Assembly: GCA_964589725.1 (NCBI GenBank)
Contig: CAZPUJ010000340.1
Location: 1 to 49,446, forward strand
Length of the DNA: 49,446 bases
Source: CAYSHJ01 sp964589725
GTDB taxonomy: Bacteria; Planctomycetota; Planctomycetia; Planctomycetales; Planctomycetaceae
Direction: 5' to 3'
A model generated the notes under the pieces. The model did no database searches. It worked only from the letters and a program-made list of their open reading frames with translations, and had not been told where the DNA came from. Of this stretch, positions 1 to 8,019 are shown piece after piece. Within the stretch, counting starts at the first letter, position 1. Every line of letters starts with the position of its first letter. The position numbers were made by a program, and so were the translations under genes.

Positions 1-10
1 GGAGTTTCCC

Positions 11-550
11 ATGCAAAGCCAAGCCACGACCGTCGAACAGTATCTCGCTGAATTGCCAGACGATCGCCGCGCGGCCATCTCTGTGGTGCGAAAGGTGATC
101 CTGAAGAACCTCGACAAGGACTACGAGGAAGGAATGCAGTACGGCATGATTGGGTATTACGTGCCGCATCGCGTTTATCCTGGTGGATATCACTGCGATC
201 CCAAGCAGCCGCTGCCGTTCGTGTGCCTCGCGTCTCAGAAGAATTACATGTCGCTGTATGCGATGTCGCTCTACGGGTCGGGGAGCGAGGCCCCGTGGTT
301 CCACTCGGAGTGGGCCAAGACCGGCAAGAAGCTCGACATGGGCAAGAGCTGCATCCGGTTTCGCAAGCTGGAAGACCTCGCGCTCGACGTCATCGGCGAA
401 GCAATCCGCCGTGTGCCGGCGAAGAAGTACATCGCGACGATCGAGTCCGTATTGCAGGCGACACGACAAAAGCGCGAGTCAGGATCGGCGAAAACACGCA
501 AGCCGACGCGAACGAAAAAGTCCGTAGCGAAGAGGTCGCCGTCGAAGTAG
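11..550 (+). CDS. DUF1801 domain protein
   Basis: Small soluble protein of 179 residues with no signal peptide. The N-terminal half (VEQYLAELPDDRR, then EEGMQYGMIGYYVP) and the middle (ASQKNYMSLYAMS, GKSCIRFRKLEDL) match the DUF1801 / YdhG-like fold. The biochemical role of that family is not firmly known. The C-terminus (from about residue 155) is a Lys/Arg/Ser/Thr-rich basic tail, perhaps nucleic-acid binding, but this is inference. The start ATG at 11 has GGAG at 1-4, a short but acceptable Shine-Dalgarno spacing. The promoter lies outside the window. Family assignment is confident; function is not. Confidence 0.85.
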   Translation: MQSQATTVEQYLAELPDDRRAAISVVRKVILKNLDKDYEEGMQYGMIGYYVPHRVYPGGYHCDPKQPLPFVCLASQKNYMSLYAMSLYGSGSEAPWFHSEWAKTGKKLDMGKSCIRFRKLEDLALDVIGEAIRRVPAKKYIATIESVLQATRQKRESGSAKTRKPTRTKKSVAKRSPSK

Positions 551-789
551 TTCGGATCACTACGTCTGACGATCAACGCACAGAGGTTTGCGGCGTCGGC
601 CGAAACGACGTTGAGCGTCGTCGTGTCGTGAATCTCAGTCGCCATCGTCTGCATCGCTCGCTTGAGCGCGGTGAACGGGGTGGCGTTCAGGTGCAGCATC
701 TCCAGCGCGAGGAGGTCGGCCAGCGCGGCCAATGCGGCGGCAGTGATGCGGGGGCAATCGGCCGTTGAGGAATGTGGAGGAAAAGGCAT
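271..789 (-). other. Coding-like open frame, possible truncated gene
   Basis: On the minus strand, 789 to about 551 reads as an open frame whose codons mostly end in G or C, the signature of real genes here. It encodes a helical stretch (ITAAALAALADLLALEML, then FTALKRAMQTMATEIHD). The frame then runs on through the antisense of the DUF1801 gene, where it is surely not real, down to 271. An ATG at 789 (MPFPPHSS) is a possible start. I do not recognise the family. It may be the remnant of a gene cut off by rearrangement next to the DUF1801 gene, or a chance frame. Apart from this, 551-800 holds nothing I recognise. Confidence 0.25.
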
Positions 790-804
790 TGGCGTGCAGT
801 GTTT

Positions 805-1031
805 GTCGCAGAGCGACATCCGACGGTAGCCGTGGGTTTCAACCCACGGATCACAATGACGCGCCATTGGTTCGTCGCGGAGCGACGATTGAATCACGGG
901 TGGCGACACGCATCAAATCGGCGGCCGATGGCACGGCGACGGTTCAATCGTCGCTACGCGACGAAATCGTTCGGTGGGTTCGTTAACCGTGGGTTGAAAC
1001 CCACGGCTACCATCGGCGGTCGCTCTGCGAC
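805..1031. repeat. Nested inverted-repeat element (MITE/REP-like)
   Basis: Outer arms 805-849 and 989-1031 are inverted copies. Each combines GTCGCAGAGCGAC with a near-perfect palindrome of the type CCGTGGGTTTCAACCCACGG. Inside them a second inverted pair, about 871-894 and 942-966, carries TTCGTCGC..GCGACGATTGAA. The whole can fold into a long cruciform or hairpin. It contains no gene. The composition resembles short repeats scattered through planctomycete genomes; that is from general knowledge, the arm matches are seen directly. It ends 27 bp before the stop codon of blaR1 and could act as its 3' hairpin. Confidence 0.75.
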
Positions 1032-1057
1032 CAAGACAAACAACCAACAACCTTCGG

Positions 1058-4000
1058 CTAACGCTCGGTGTGAGTCTCCTGGCTCCGCCGACTGCCGCCA
1101 TTGAAAACCGGCGAGGTACGTCCTAGTGATGTCGTCGGTTTTATTCTGGCAGCGTCTCGCGGTTTGTTTGCGTCGTAATAATAACTTCTTACGGGAGGAG
1201 CCTTACCGAGCTGCTCGGCCAACAGCCAGTCTAACGCGTTGGCTTTCTGTTTGTCGGGCGGCTTGTCGGGCGGCGAGTAGACGCAGACGACGTCATCATT
1301 TTTGGCCAGACCAAAACCGGGCTCCTCAGTGAGGATGCGAACTTCGGACGTGTGAGCGTCGATGATTCGAGTGACTTCGACAGTCCCCTTCACGACGGGC
1401 GCACCAGCCTTGCCGTCCGCTGGAGCCTTCGCATGAACCTCGAACTTCATCCGCTTCTTGACCGAGTCCGCCTCACCGAGGTTGATCCACGCCAGAGCAT
1501 TCGATCGATCCACCCAACGAATCTGACCACGCAATGCCTTCTCCTCGGCATCAATGTCCTTCACGGAGTTGCCTGTTCGATTGTGTTCAGTCTGCATTCG
1601 GTGGCGGGCGATGATTGTCATGGCCCGGCGACAAAACTGTTTCGTCTTCTCCGACGTGGCGGTTCGCCGGGTTTCTTCCAGTGACTGACTGACCTTCTGT
1701 CCGATTTCGAGACTCAGCCATTGGAACGCGCTTAGGGCCGCGAGGTTGACCTCGTCCGGGACGTTGTCTTTCGAGCCTTCGGCGATCAACAGAGTCAGCG
1801 CCGGCGAATAGCTGTCAGCGAGCTTGAGTAAGTGCCCGGCTGCAAGGACTCGGCAGAGCGGATCGGCGTCTTTGAGCATGAGCTGCAACTGCCGAATGAT
1901 CGGCTCGGAATAACGAGCGTTTTGCAGTCCGTGTTTCAGCGCGGCGGCGCGCATCGCGGGCTGACCGTCCTTCAATCCGAGCATCACTAAGTCTCGCTGC
2001 GACTCGTCGGGATCGCCGATCGTCCACATCAAGTGCTGGCGGAGTTCGGGCGTGATGTGTTCATAGGTGGTCCGCATCTGAGCTTCGTGGTTGCCGAACA
2101 GCGCGACCAATTCGAACAGGTCATCCCGCACTTCCCGATCGCCAGAATTCCAAGCCTGAGCGATGCAAGGCAGCGTCTTCGGATCGTTCAAGCCGGTCGC
2201 CGCGAACGCTCGCCAAGCGACTCGTCGGACACCGCGATCCTTCGCGGCCGTCAACTTCAGTGCCGCCGCTTGCGCGGAACTTGCGCGCCCACCGAATCGC
2301 AGTAACACGCGCAACGCCTCGCGCTGAACGACCGGCTCCGTGTGTTCCAACAACTTGAGCACCTTCGGAAGCGATGCGAGGTCCGCCGCTTCGACTGTCC
2401 CTCGCAGAATCCTTTCCCAGCGAATGCCGTCTTCAGCCTGTTTCAGCTTCGTGATGAGTTCCGAAAAACTCTCCGGCACGGCGTAGCCACGCCCACGAAT
2501 CTCGTCGGCCGTTCCGACCACCAGCCACACCGAATGCACGCAGTAGCTCAGCTTCGCCTGATCCAACGCGGCGGCCAGGACGTATTCAAACTCGTCACCC
2601 TTCGTCTGAAACGTGATGCGCGTCTGCATCGCGGCCTCCGGCAACGGGTCCACTTGAATCGCCACATTGGGCCAGTCACGCCGAAAGAAATCCAGAACCT
2701 TGTGCAACGGCGTGTCGGCGAACTCATACGACCCTACTTGGTCAAGCGCATCCACCACTTTCTGATGGTCCCGCTCAATGTTTGACGGTAACGATACCGC
2801 GACCACCGTGTCCCCCTTGGCAATCTTGTTCGCCGCGTTCTCATTGAGGATGCGAACTTCCGACGTGTTCTGATCGATGATCCGCGTGACTTCGACCCTC
2901 CCCTTCACGACCGGCACACCCGCTTTGCCGTTCGCTAGCGCTTTCGCTCGAACCTCGAACTTCATGAGTTTCTGGACGGCATCGTCCAGACCGAGACCGA
3001 TCACCGCAACTCCGCGTCGTTGGTCGATGGAAAGTACGTAGCCGTCCAGCGCGATCACAGTAACTCTTTTCTGAGCGTTTCCTTTCTCAATGGTTTCTTG
3101 CGCTCGGCGCGGGTCGCCCGACGCCGCCGCTGGGTTGGATCGCAGGTCTCCGTTTGCGTCGGATGCCTTGTTCGTTTCGCCTTCCGAATTCGAGAGACGT
3201 ACAGTCGAGTCGAGAGCGGGGTCGGGAGACCCGCGCCCACCGCTGAAGTCGCGTTCGGCGAGCGGCGGTTCCGTCTCGGCTCGCGAAGACACGAACGTGC
3301 CGAGTGCGATCGTCAGCACGATGCCGAGCGTCAGCAAGCCGGCGAGCCAGGCGCTGCCGGTGCGGGACGGCGGGGTCACGCCGAGAAGTTGTCTCACGCG
3401 GTGCAGCAACACACCTTCGCGGCTGCTTATTGCGACGGCGAGGGCGGGGTCAGGAGACCCGCGCCCAGCGCAGCTCAGCCGAGCGACGTACTCCAGCGTT
3501 TCGGCGTAACGGAGGCGGTTGTTCGTGGCGGTGACGGCGAGGTCGTCGCAGCACAGCTCGCGTTCGATGCGCAGGCGGCGCGACAGCCACCACACCGCTG
3601 GATGATAAAACAATAACGTCTCGACAATCCGTTGTAGCAGGTTCACCCACAGGTCCAGTCGCCGCACATGAGCCAGCTCGTGCGCGAGCACCGCTTCCAG
3701 CATGTCCGCCGGCAACTCCGTAACCCATGCGGCCGGGAGCAGAATCATCGGCTTGAACAGGCCGACCGCGACCGCTTCGGCCACTCGACGGCAGATTCGC
3801 ACGCGAGGCTGCTGCATCGACAGTGTGGCACACAACCGCTCGATGGTTGGTGCGATCGTATCTGGTAAGACTTCGACCGCGCGACGCCAACGCCAAATTC
3901 CGATCGCTCCCAACAGCAGTCTCAGGCTGAGCACTCCGACGCCACACAACCAGACGCCGATGATCCACGGTTGGTACATGCGAAACCTGTCGAGCCAAGA

Positions 4001-4420
4001 CGTCTCGGAAACATCACCCTGGAGTGCGGCGGCTGGACGCCGCCCTCCATCAGTTTCAATATCGACATCGGAAACGTTGGAACGCGGTTCGCGCGACGAA
4101 TGGAGGGCGGTGTCGGGCCACCGCACTCCATGGTTGGACGGGTCGGCGCTGGCCGAGATTGCGAGTTGTTCTCGCGGTTGATCCAAAGCGGGACTGACAC
4201 CCCGCACTCCAAAGTCCAGTACGACGAACCATGTCACGACCGGACACACCGACATCAGCAGGAATGCCAGCAGGCTGCTCGCATACCGCACGCTCGGCCG
4301 TTTGATGTTCAGCACCGCGACCAGCGCGGCCAGCACGACCGCGACGGCGGTGCCCTGCCAGACGAAGTGAGCCAGGACGATCACGAGCCGTTCTTGGATT
4401 GTTTCGGGAAGCCAAGACAT
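1058..4420 (-). CDS. blaR1: BlaR1-type M56 membrane metallopeptidase sensor
   Basis: Membrane sensor-protease of 1120 residues, predicted to cleave or inactivate the BlaI repressor encoded just upstream. Four membrane segments are visible (about 12-38, 46-68, 150-176, 357-378). The M56 zinc site is HELAH at 247-251, with a downstream RELCCDD (288-293). Outside the membrane follow a small beta domain (about 445-540, FEVRAK...VKGRVEVTRI), a short secretin-N-like segment (about 560-630), HEAT-like helical repeats (about 650-900), and a second copy of the beta domain (FEVHAK...VKGTVEVTRI) near the C-terminus. No penicillin-binding sensor domain is seen, so the signal is unlikely to be a beta-lactam. 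The ATG at 4420 is chosen because AAAGGAG lies just upstream; a longer frame to 4561 lacks this. Linkers contain in-frame repeats (separate entries). Confidence 0.9.
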   Translation of the reverse strand: MSWLPETIQERLVIVLAHFVWQGTAVAVVLAALVAVLNIKRPSVRYASSLLAFLLMSVCPVVTWFVVLDFGVRGVSPALDQPREQLAISASADPSNHGVRWPDTALHSSREPRSNVSDVDIETDGGRRPAAALQGDVSETSWLDRFRMYQPWIIGVWLCGVGVLSLRLLLGAIGIWRWRRAVEVLPDTIAPTIERLCATLSMQQPRVRICRRVAEAVAVGLFKPMILLPAAWVTELPADMLEAVLAHELAHVRRLDLWVNLLQRIVETLLFYHPAVWWLSRRLRIERELCCDDLAVTATNNRLRYAETLEYVARLSCAGRGSPDPALAVAISSREGVLLHRVRQLLGVTPPSRTGSAWLAGLLTLGIVLTIALGTFVSSRAETEPPLAERDFSGGRGSPDPALDSTVRLSNSEGETNKASDANGDLRSNPAAASGDPRRAQETIEKGNAQKRVTVIALDGYVLSIDQRRGVAVIGLGLDDAVQKLMKFEVRAKALANGKAGVPVVKGRVEVTRIIDQNTSEVRILNENAANKIAKGDTVVAVSLPSNIERDHQKVVDALDQVGSYEFADTPLHKVLDFFRRDWPNVAIQVDPLPEAAMQTRITFQTKGDEFEYVLAAALDQAKLSYCVHSVWLVVGTADEIRGRGYAVPESFSELITKLKQAEDGIRWERILRGTVEAADLASLPKVLKLLEHTEPVVQREALRVLLRFGGRASSAQAAALKLTAAKDRGVRRVAWRAFAATGLNDPKTLPCIAQAWNSGDREVRDDLFELVALFGNHEAQMRTTYEHITPELRQHLMWTIGDPDESQRDLVMLGLKDGQPAMRAAALKHGLQNARYSEPIIRQLQLMLKDADPLCRVLAAGHLLKLADSYSPALTLLIAEGSKDNVPDEVNLAALSAFQWLSLEIGQKVSQSLEETRRTATSEKTKQFCRRAMTIIARHRMQTEHNRTGNSVKDIDAEEKALRGQIRWVDRSNALAWINLGEADSVKKRMKFEVHAKAPADGKAGAPVVKGTVEVTRIIDAHTSEVRILTEEPGFGLAKNDDVVCVYSPPDKPPDKQKANALDWLLAEQLGKAPPVRSYYYDANKPRDAARIKPTTSLGRTSPVFNGGSRRSQETHTER
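3212..3466. repeat. Two in-frame GRGSPDPAL repeats in blaR1
   Basis: Two 27-bp copies at 3212-3238 and 3440-3466 share the core GGGGTC(A/G)GGAGACCCGCGCCC and match at 25 of 27 positions. GGGTC/GACCC forms a small hairpin with a 4-base loop. Read on the minus strand they encode G-R-G-S-P-D-P-A-L at residues 319-327 and 395-403 of BlaR1: once in the cytoplasmic peptidase tail, once just after the last membrane segment. A degenerate third copy may lie near 3100-3130. They look like short palindromic insertions that keep the frame. Confidence 0.75.
4020..4211. repeat. Three 30-bp palindromic repeats inside blaR1
   Basis: Copies of exactly 30 bp lie at 4020-4049, 4101-4130 (inverted relative to the first, 26 of 30 matching) and 4182-4211. 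Each starts or ends with TGGAGTGCGG and its partner CCGCNNTCCA/CCGCTTTGGA, so each is itself near-palindromic. They encode most of the linker between the second and third membrane segments of BlaR1 (about residues 70-134), far longer than this loop usually is. The reading frame is kept through all three. Confidence 0.8.
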
Positions 4421-4572
4421 ATGAGGCTCCTTTCGGAGTGCTGTGCGACCCAGAGGGTACGTCGACACCGCTTTGGAACTTTGGGCGAAGCCCTTTGAGA
4501 CGCGTGACGATTCCGAAAACAAAAGCCGCTCCGCAGCGATTCCAAAGCGGTGTCGAGCCACCGCAGTCCAAA
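4421..4572. repeat. blaI-blaR1 intergenic with same repeat family
   Basis: Between the stop of blaI and the start of blaR1. A full 30-bp copy of the blaR1-internal repeat lies at 4541-4570 (ends TCCAAAGCGG / CCGCAGTCCA), directly abutting the blaI stop codon. A half copy (GTCGACACCGCTTTGGAA) lies at 4461-4478. The region also carries the blaR1 Shine-Dalgarno (AAAGGAG on the minus strand, 4426-4433). The repeat hairpin between two co-transcribed genes may affect mRNA processing or the blaI:blaR1 expression ratio (inference). Confidence 0.7.
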
Positions 4573-4947
4573 TTAGCGTTTGTGGTCTTTGATGAGCTTG
4601 CGAATCTCCGCCAACTCCGCCTCAGTCGGTTTCGCTTGTTCCAGGAGCCGGGCGACGAGCGCGGTGGCCGAGCCGGAGAAGACCCGCTCCAGCAGATCGC
4701 CCAGCAGTTTGCCCTCGTGATGTTCCGACTGATGTCTGGCGGAGTACCGAAACGCTCGGCCTTCCGGCTGGCGTGTCACGAGCAGTTTCTCGAACATCAC
4801 GTTCAGCAGACTCATCACCGACGTGTAGGCTCGTTCTCTGGGGAGCGTTTCCAGCACTTCTCGGACGGTACTCGGCCCCCGCTCCCACAGGATTTGCAAC
4901 ACTTCCAATTCCGCCGCAGTCGGATGCGGCGTTTTCGGTCTCGCCAT
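4573..4947 (-). CDS. blaI: BlaI/MecI/CopY-type transcriptional repressor
   Basis: Winged-helix repressor of 124 residues, the usual length for the family. It begins MARPKTPHPTAAELEVLQILW, the conserved first helix, followed by STVREVLETL and the recognition helix YTSVMSLLNVMFEKLL. The wing (RQPEGRAFRYSAR) and a C-terminal dimerisation helix bundle follow. It is expected to bind an operator upstream of its own gene and to be removed by proteolysis when the adjacent BlaR1 protein is activated. Gene order blaI-blaR1 on one strand is standard. Start ATG at 4947 follows a modest GGCGATCCTC-like leader rather than a strong ribosome site. No regulated target other than the pair itself is visible here. 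Confidence 0.93.
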   Translation of the reverse strand: MARPKTPHPTAAELEVLQILWERGPSTVREVLETLPRERAYTSVMSLLNVMFEKLLVTRQPEGRAFRYSARHQSEHHEGKLLGDLLERVFSGSATALVARLLEQAKPTEAELAEIRKLIKDHKR

Positions 4948-5050
4948 GAGGATCGCCTTTCAAAACGCCAGTTCGTGGGACGGGTACTCTTGCCCGTCGA
5001 CAGTCATGCCAGAGTGCCCAAAGTATGTCTCCACGACTCCACGAGGCGGC

Positions 5051-5078
5051 AGTCTACGGCTGAATCCGTAGTTGTCAA
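5051..5078 (-). promoter_or_regulatory. Promoter with embedded operator for blaI-blaR1
   Basis: Read on the minus strand: TTGACA (5078-5073), a 16-bp spacer, then TAGACT (5056-5051). The spacer is filled by an inverted repeat CTACGG-6-CCGTAG (5054-5071). This resembles the TAC/GTA dyads bound by BlaI/MecI repressors and would block RNA polymerase directly. It lies 104 bp upstream of the blaI start. Sequence elements are seen directly; binding is inferred. Confidence 0.6.
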
Positions 5079-5107
5079 CTGAAAAACCAGTAGTTCAAGA
5101 GCTCGCA

Positions 5108-5633
5108 TCAGTTGTAGGCAAACGATCCTTGTCGAGTGACGTCAGGTCCATAACTCTCCAGGACGTGCTTCGGCTCGGTGGAGAAGTCGGTTAGCTCCGG
5201 AACGCTGGCCTGCATCTTGTACACCATCTCGTACTGCGCGATCCGCGTGACGATCTCCGGGTCGCCGACCTCCGCGAACTTCGCCTCATTGAGCGCTCGC
5301 AGATCGTCGAGCAGTCCGCGTCGCACCTCGCGGCTCATGCCGTCCGGGTTCGAGAGGTACAGCACCGGCTCGCCGCTGCCGCGGAACTTCACCCCTTGAT
5401 ACTTCGACGGCAGGAAGTCGCTGCCCCAATAGAAGACGTAGAAGATTTGTCCGCTTTGGCGGATGATGCGGCAGGTCGGGCGGGCCGCCGAATTGCTTTT
5501 GCTTCGGAGAGCTTGTGGCATCTGCGGCGGAGAGATCTGTTGCGAGCAGAGACCCCAACGCGGTCACACCCAGCCCGACGGCCGCACTGCCGAAAAGTCC
5601 TCGCCGAGTCACCTGCAATCGTTGCTCATGCAA
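5108..5633 (-). pseudogene. Broken DUF1501 (sulfatase-like) gene
   Basis: Two frames carry pieces of one DUF1501 protein, a planctomycete secreted family of usually about 450-500 residues. The first piece (from 5633) has a twin-arginine type signal peptide (VTRRGLFGSAAVGLG) and the early PPDLPHHPPK motif. The second piece (to 5108, another frame) resumes at YWGSDFLPSKYQGVKF and runs through VLYLSNPDGMSREVRR to QGSFAYN, then stops. Roughly 150 residues are missing between them, the frame changes at about 5480-5500, and the C-terminal half after AYN is absent. This is a decayed remnant, not a functional gene. Confidence 0.85.
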
Positions 5634-5640
5634 AGGGTGA

Positions 5641-5667
5641 CCCTCTCCCCCGATGCGGGGGAGAGGG
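5641..5667. repeat. 27-bp palindrome, intergenic copy
   Basis: CCCTCTCCCCC and GGGGGAGAGGG pair perfectly around the 5-base loop GATGC. It lies between the MBL-fold gene end (5697) and the DUF1501 relic. The same sequence, inverted and with 26 of 27 bases identical, occurs in frame inside the signal peptidase gene at 11704-11730. It could serve as a factor-independent 3' hairpin, although no T-run follows on either strand. Confidence 0.8.
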
Positions 5668-5696
5668 AATCGGAAAGACGAACGTGCGCAGTAGAC

Positions 5697-7094
5697 TCAC
5701 TTGATCGTGAACGACTGCTTGAACTGCGGGATGATGGGGTCTTCGTTGCACTGATCGTGCAAGAGTTGTGCGACGGCGGTCGCAGACGCGGATTCGCCGT
5801 GGACGATGAAGGCCTGACCGATGCCGCCGTGCTTGGCCATGTGGCCGAACCACCAGCGAAAGTCCTCGGCGTCTGCGTGAGCCGACAGACCGCTGAGCGT
5901 TTCGACCTTTGCTCGCAGTTCCAACTCACGGTCGAAGATGCGGACCTTCGGCTGTCGCTCAACAAGCCGTCGACCCAGCGTGTGTTCGGCCTGGAAGCCG
6001 ATCATCACGATCGTGTTTCGTTCGCTGCCGACGGAGTGTCGCAGGTGATGTGTTACTCGGCCGCTTTCGCACATGCCGCTGGCGGCAATGACCACGAACG
6101 GGCCGCGACGGTTGTTGAGTTCGATGCTTTCTTGCGTGGTGGCGACGTACGTCAGGCCGCGAAAGCCAAACGGGTCCGGGTCCGCGGAGCGTTGCTCCTG
6201 CACTTCGCTATCCATGATGTCTTGGTAGTACCGATACACCTTGGTCAATCGGCGCGATAACGGGCTATCGACATAAACCGGAATGTGCGGCAGCCGTCCT
6301 TCATTCGCCAACTGATTCAGGAAATAGACCAAACACTGGGTGCGGCCGAGGCTGAATGCGGGAATCACCACTTTGCCTTCAATCGCAATCGCCTTTTTCA
6401 GAATTCGGAGCAATTCGGCCTTGAGGTCGTCCGGCGAGGCATGCACTCGGTTACCGTACGTCGATTCGGTGATGAGCACGTCGCAGCCGTCGATGAGTTC
6501 GGGATCGCGTAGCAACGGCAGGCTGCGCCGGCCGAGATCGCCGGTGAAGACGACGTGCCGCATCTCGCCAGCATCGGAGACTTCCATCTCCGTGATGGCT
6601 GAGCCGAGAATGTGTCCAGCGTCGTGAAATCGGATGCGCACGTCTGTCGATAGCTCGTGCCATTCTCCGTACGGCAGCGGCTCGAAGCACTTGACGAGTT
6701 CTCGGACGTCCCGTTCGGTGTACAGCGGCTCGATCGATGGATGTCCGTGGCGCAATCGGCCGCGCAAGTATTTCGCATCTTCCACCGCGATGCGAGCGCT
6801 GTCCTCGAGCATGATCTCGGCGACGTCGGCCGTCGCCGGAGTGCAGAATACCGGCCCGCGAAACCCCGCGCGATGCAGCCCTGGAAGATTGCCGCAGTGA
6901 TCAATGTGAGCATGCGAAAGAATCACGGCGTCGAGCCGCTTGGGGTCGCAATGAAACCGCTCGTTCTTTGTTCGAGCTTCCGCTCGGCGTCCCTGAAACA
7001 GGCCGCAGTCCAAGAGCAGGCGACGCTTGTCCGTTTCCAACAGATGCTGACTGCCTGTGACCTCGCCGGCCGCACCGAAGAACGTCAGTTGCAT
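5697..7094 (-). CDS. MBL-fold RNA-processing-type metallohydrolase
   Basis: 465-residue member of the beta-CASP metallo-beta-lactamase group (CPSF73/YSH1-like; RNA nucleases in characterised members). Visible signatures in order: the first strand GAAGEVTGS (8-15), DCGLFQG (29-35), the zinc motif HAHIDH (61-66), DAGHILGSA, GDLGR, the beta-CASP block with SLGRTQ and ASGMCESGR, and the C-terminal SAHADAEDF (motif C region). The nuclease function is by family; the substrate is unknown. The ATG at 7094 is preferred over a frame opening at 7205, because the protein family starts at MQLTFFG and AAGGGG lies upstream. Divergent from the gene at 7469. Confidence 0.9.
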   Translation of the reverse strand: MQLTFFGAAGEVTGSQHLLETDKRRLLLDCGLFQGRRAEARTKNERFHCDPKRLDAVILSHAHIDHCGNLPGLHRAGFRGPVFCTPATADVAEIMLEDSARIAVEDAKYLRGRLRHGHPSIEPLYTERDVRELVKCFEPLPYGEWHELSTDVRIRFHDAGHILGSAITEMEVSDAGEMRHVVFTGDLGRRSLPLLRDPELIDGCDVLITESTYGNRVHASPDDLKAELLRILKKAIAIEGKVVIPAFSLGRTQCLVYFLNQLANEGRLPHIPVYVDSPLSRRLTKVYRYYQDIMDSEVQEQRSADPDPFGFRGLTYVATTQESIELNNRRGPFVVIAASGMCESGRVTHHLRHSVGSERNTIVMIGFQAEHTLGRRLVERQPKVRIFDRELELRAKVETLSGLSAHADAEDFRWWFGHMAKHGGIGQAFIVHGESASATAVAQLLHDQCNEDPIIPQFKQSFTIK

Positions 7095-7243
7095 GACATG
7101 TCCCCTTGATGTCTCGGACTGTGATCGATTGTCCGAACTTTTGCGAGTATCGCTACTTCCGAGGTTACCGAACTTGGAGCGACTCTCAGCCGTTAAATTC
7201 GACACTCAGTGTGACAATTTTCCGCCGCAGTCGGGAAATCATT

Positions 7244-7273
7244 TTGACCGACTTTTGACAGAAGTCCTAGAAT
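7244..7273 (+). promoter_or_regulatory. Possible sigma-70-like promoter for the 7469 gene
   Basis: TTGACC (7244-7249), 18-bp spacer, TAGAAT (7268-7273). It would give a leader of about 190 nt before the ATG at 7469. The leader ends in a dyad AGCCACTG...CAGTGGCT (about 7399-7451) just before the ribosome site GAGGAGG. The hairpin may influence translation (inference). No known riboswitch class was recognised in 7274-7468. Confidence 0.4.
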
Positions 7274-7468
7274 CGGCTTGTCGCGCTTGGCGCACTCGGC
7301 CGATGTTGAAAAGGCGGAAGGATCGACAAAGTTTCATCCGCTCATCGTCCTGGGCGCCGAGTATTACTGAATCCGTTCTCTTAGTCCGTTGGTGATTGAC
7401 AGCCACTGAGAGCACAAAGCCCGACCGGGTTGCGTGTCGCTCCCAGTGGCTGAGCGAGGAGGCCAAAC

Positions 7469-8008
7469 ATGGCTCCATTGCTTTCTGGTGAAGATGTTCT
7501 GCGGCGATTGTTCGCAGGCGTGACCGAACAAACCTTCGAGGCGGAACTCGGCATCGCCGATCAGCCGCTGATCGAGTACGTGGTCAATCTGCTGCTGCGT
7601 TTTTTGCGGCAAGACGCGCTGTTCCGCATCCGCGATCCCGCTGGGCACCGCTTGACTCAGGTCGCCGACATGGTGGCGGAGGCTGAACATCGGCAAGCTC
7701 GCCCGCGCCGCGAGATTCATCGTCACGTGGGCGATTTCACGCTGTTCTTCATCGGGCTTTATCCCGAGCATTTGCCACGATTGCAGGCTCCGGATCAGAA
7801 GGATTACCTGCTCGATTACCGCCGAATGGGCAAGCGATCGTACCTGATCGCCGCCAGCTACGCTGACGACGATGAATCTCGCCTGCAAGCTCCGGTGCTG
7901 CGGCATCTCGGCGAGGAATTCGAGCTTTGCTCGGAAGCACTTAACAGAGTTCGCCGTGAACTCGACCACCTGCCAGCTCTGACCCAACGCCGCGACGCGA
8001 TCAACTGA
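7469..8008 (+). CDS. Conserved-type hypothetical protein
   Basis: 179-residue soluble protein, no signal peptide or membrane segment. It is rich in helices and charged residues. A hydrophobic core segment FTLFFIGLYPEHLPRL (about 91-106) is followed by DYRRMGKRSYLIAA (about 115-128) and a C-terminal helix ending ELDHLPAL. I do not recognise a named family. Its compact size and strong GAGGAGG ribosome site indicate a real, well-translated gene. It stands alone, convergent with lptB (11 bp between stop codons), so the neighbours do not suggest a function. Confidence 0.7.
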   Translation: MAPLLSGEDVLRRLFAGVTEQTFEAELGIADQPLIEYVVNLLLRFLRQDALFRIRDPAGHRLTQVADMVAEAEHRQARPRREIHRHVGDFTLFFIGLYPEHLPRLQAPDQKDYLLDYRRMGKRSYLIAASYADDDESRLQAPVLRHLGEEFELCSEALNRVRRELDHLPALTQRRDAIN

Positions 8009-8019
8009 TTGATGTCGTG

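Noticed and set aside
5108..5121. TGA after AYN in the DUF1501 relic as another Sec codon
   Set aside because: Intact relatives have Cys after AYN, but here the sequence following TGA does not resume the family and stops soon; the gene is also deleted upstream.
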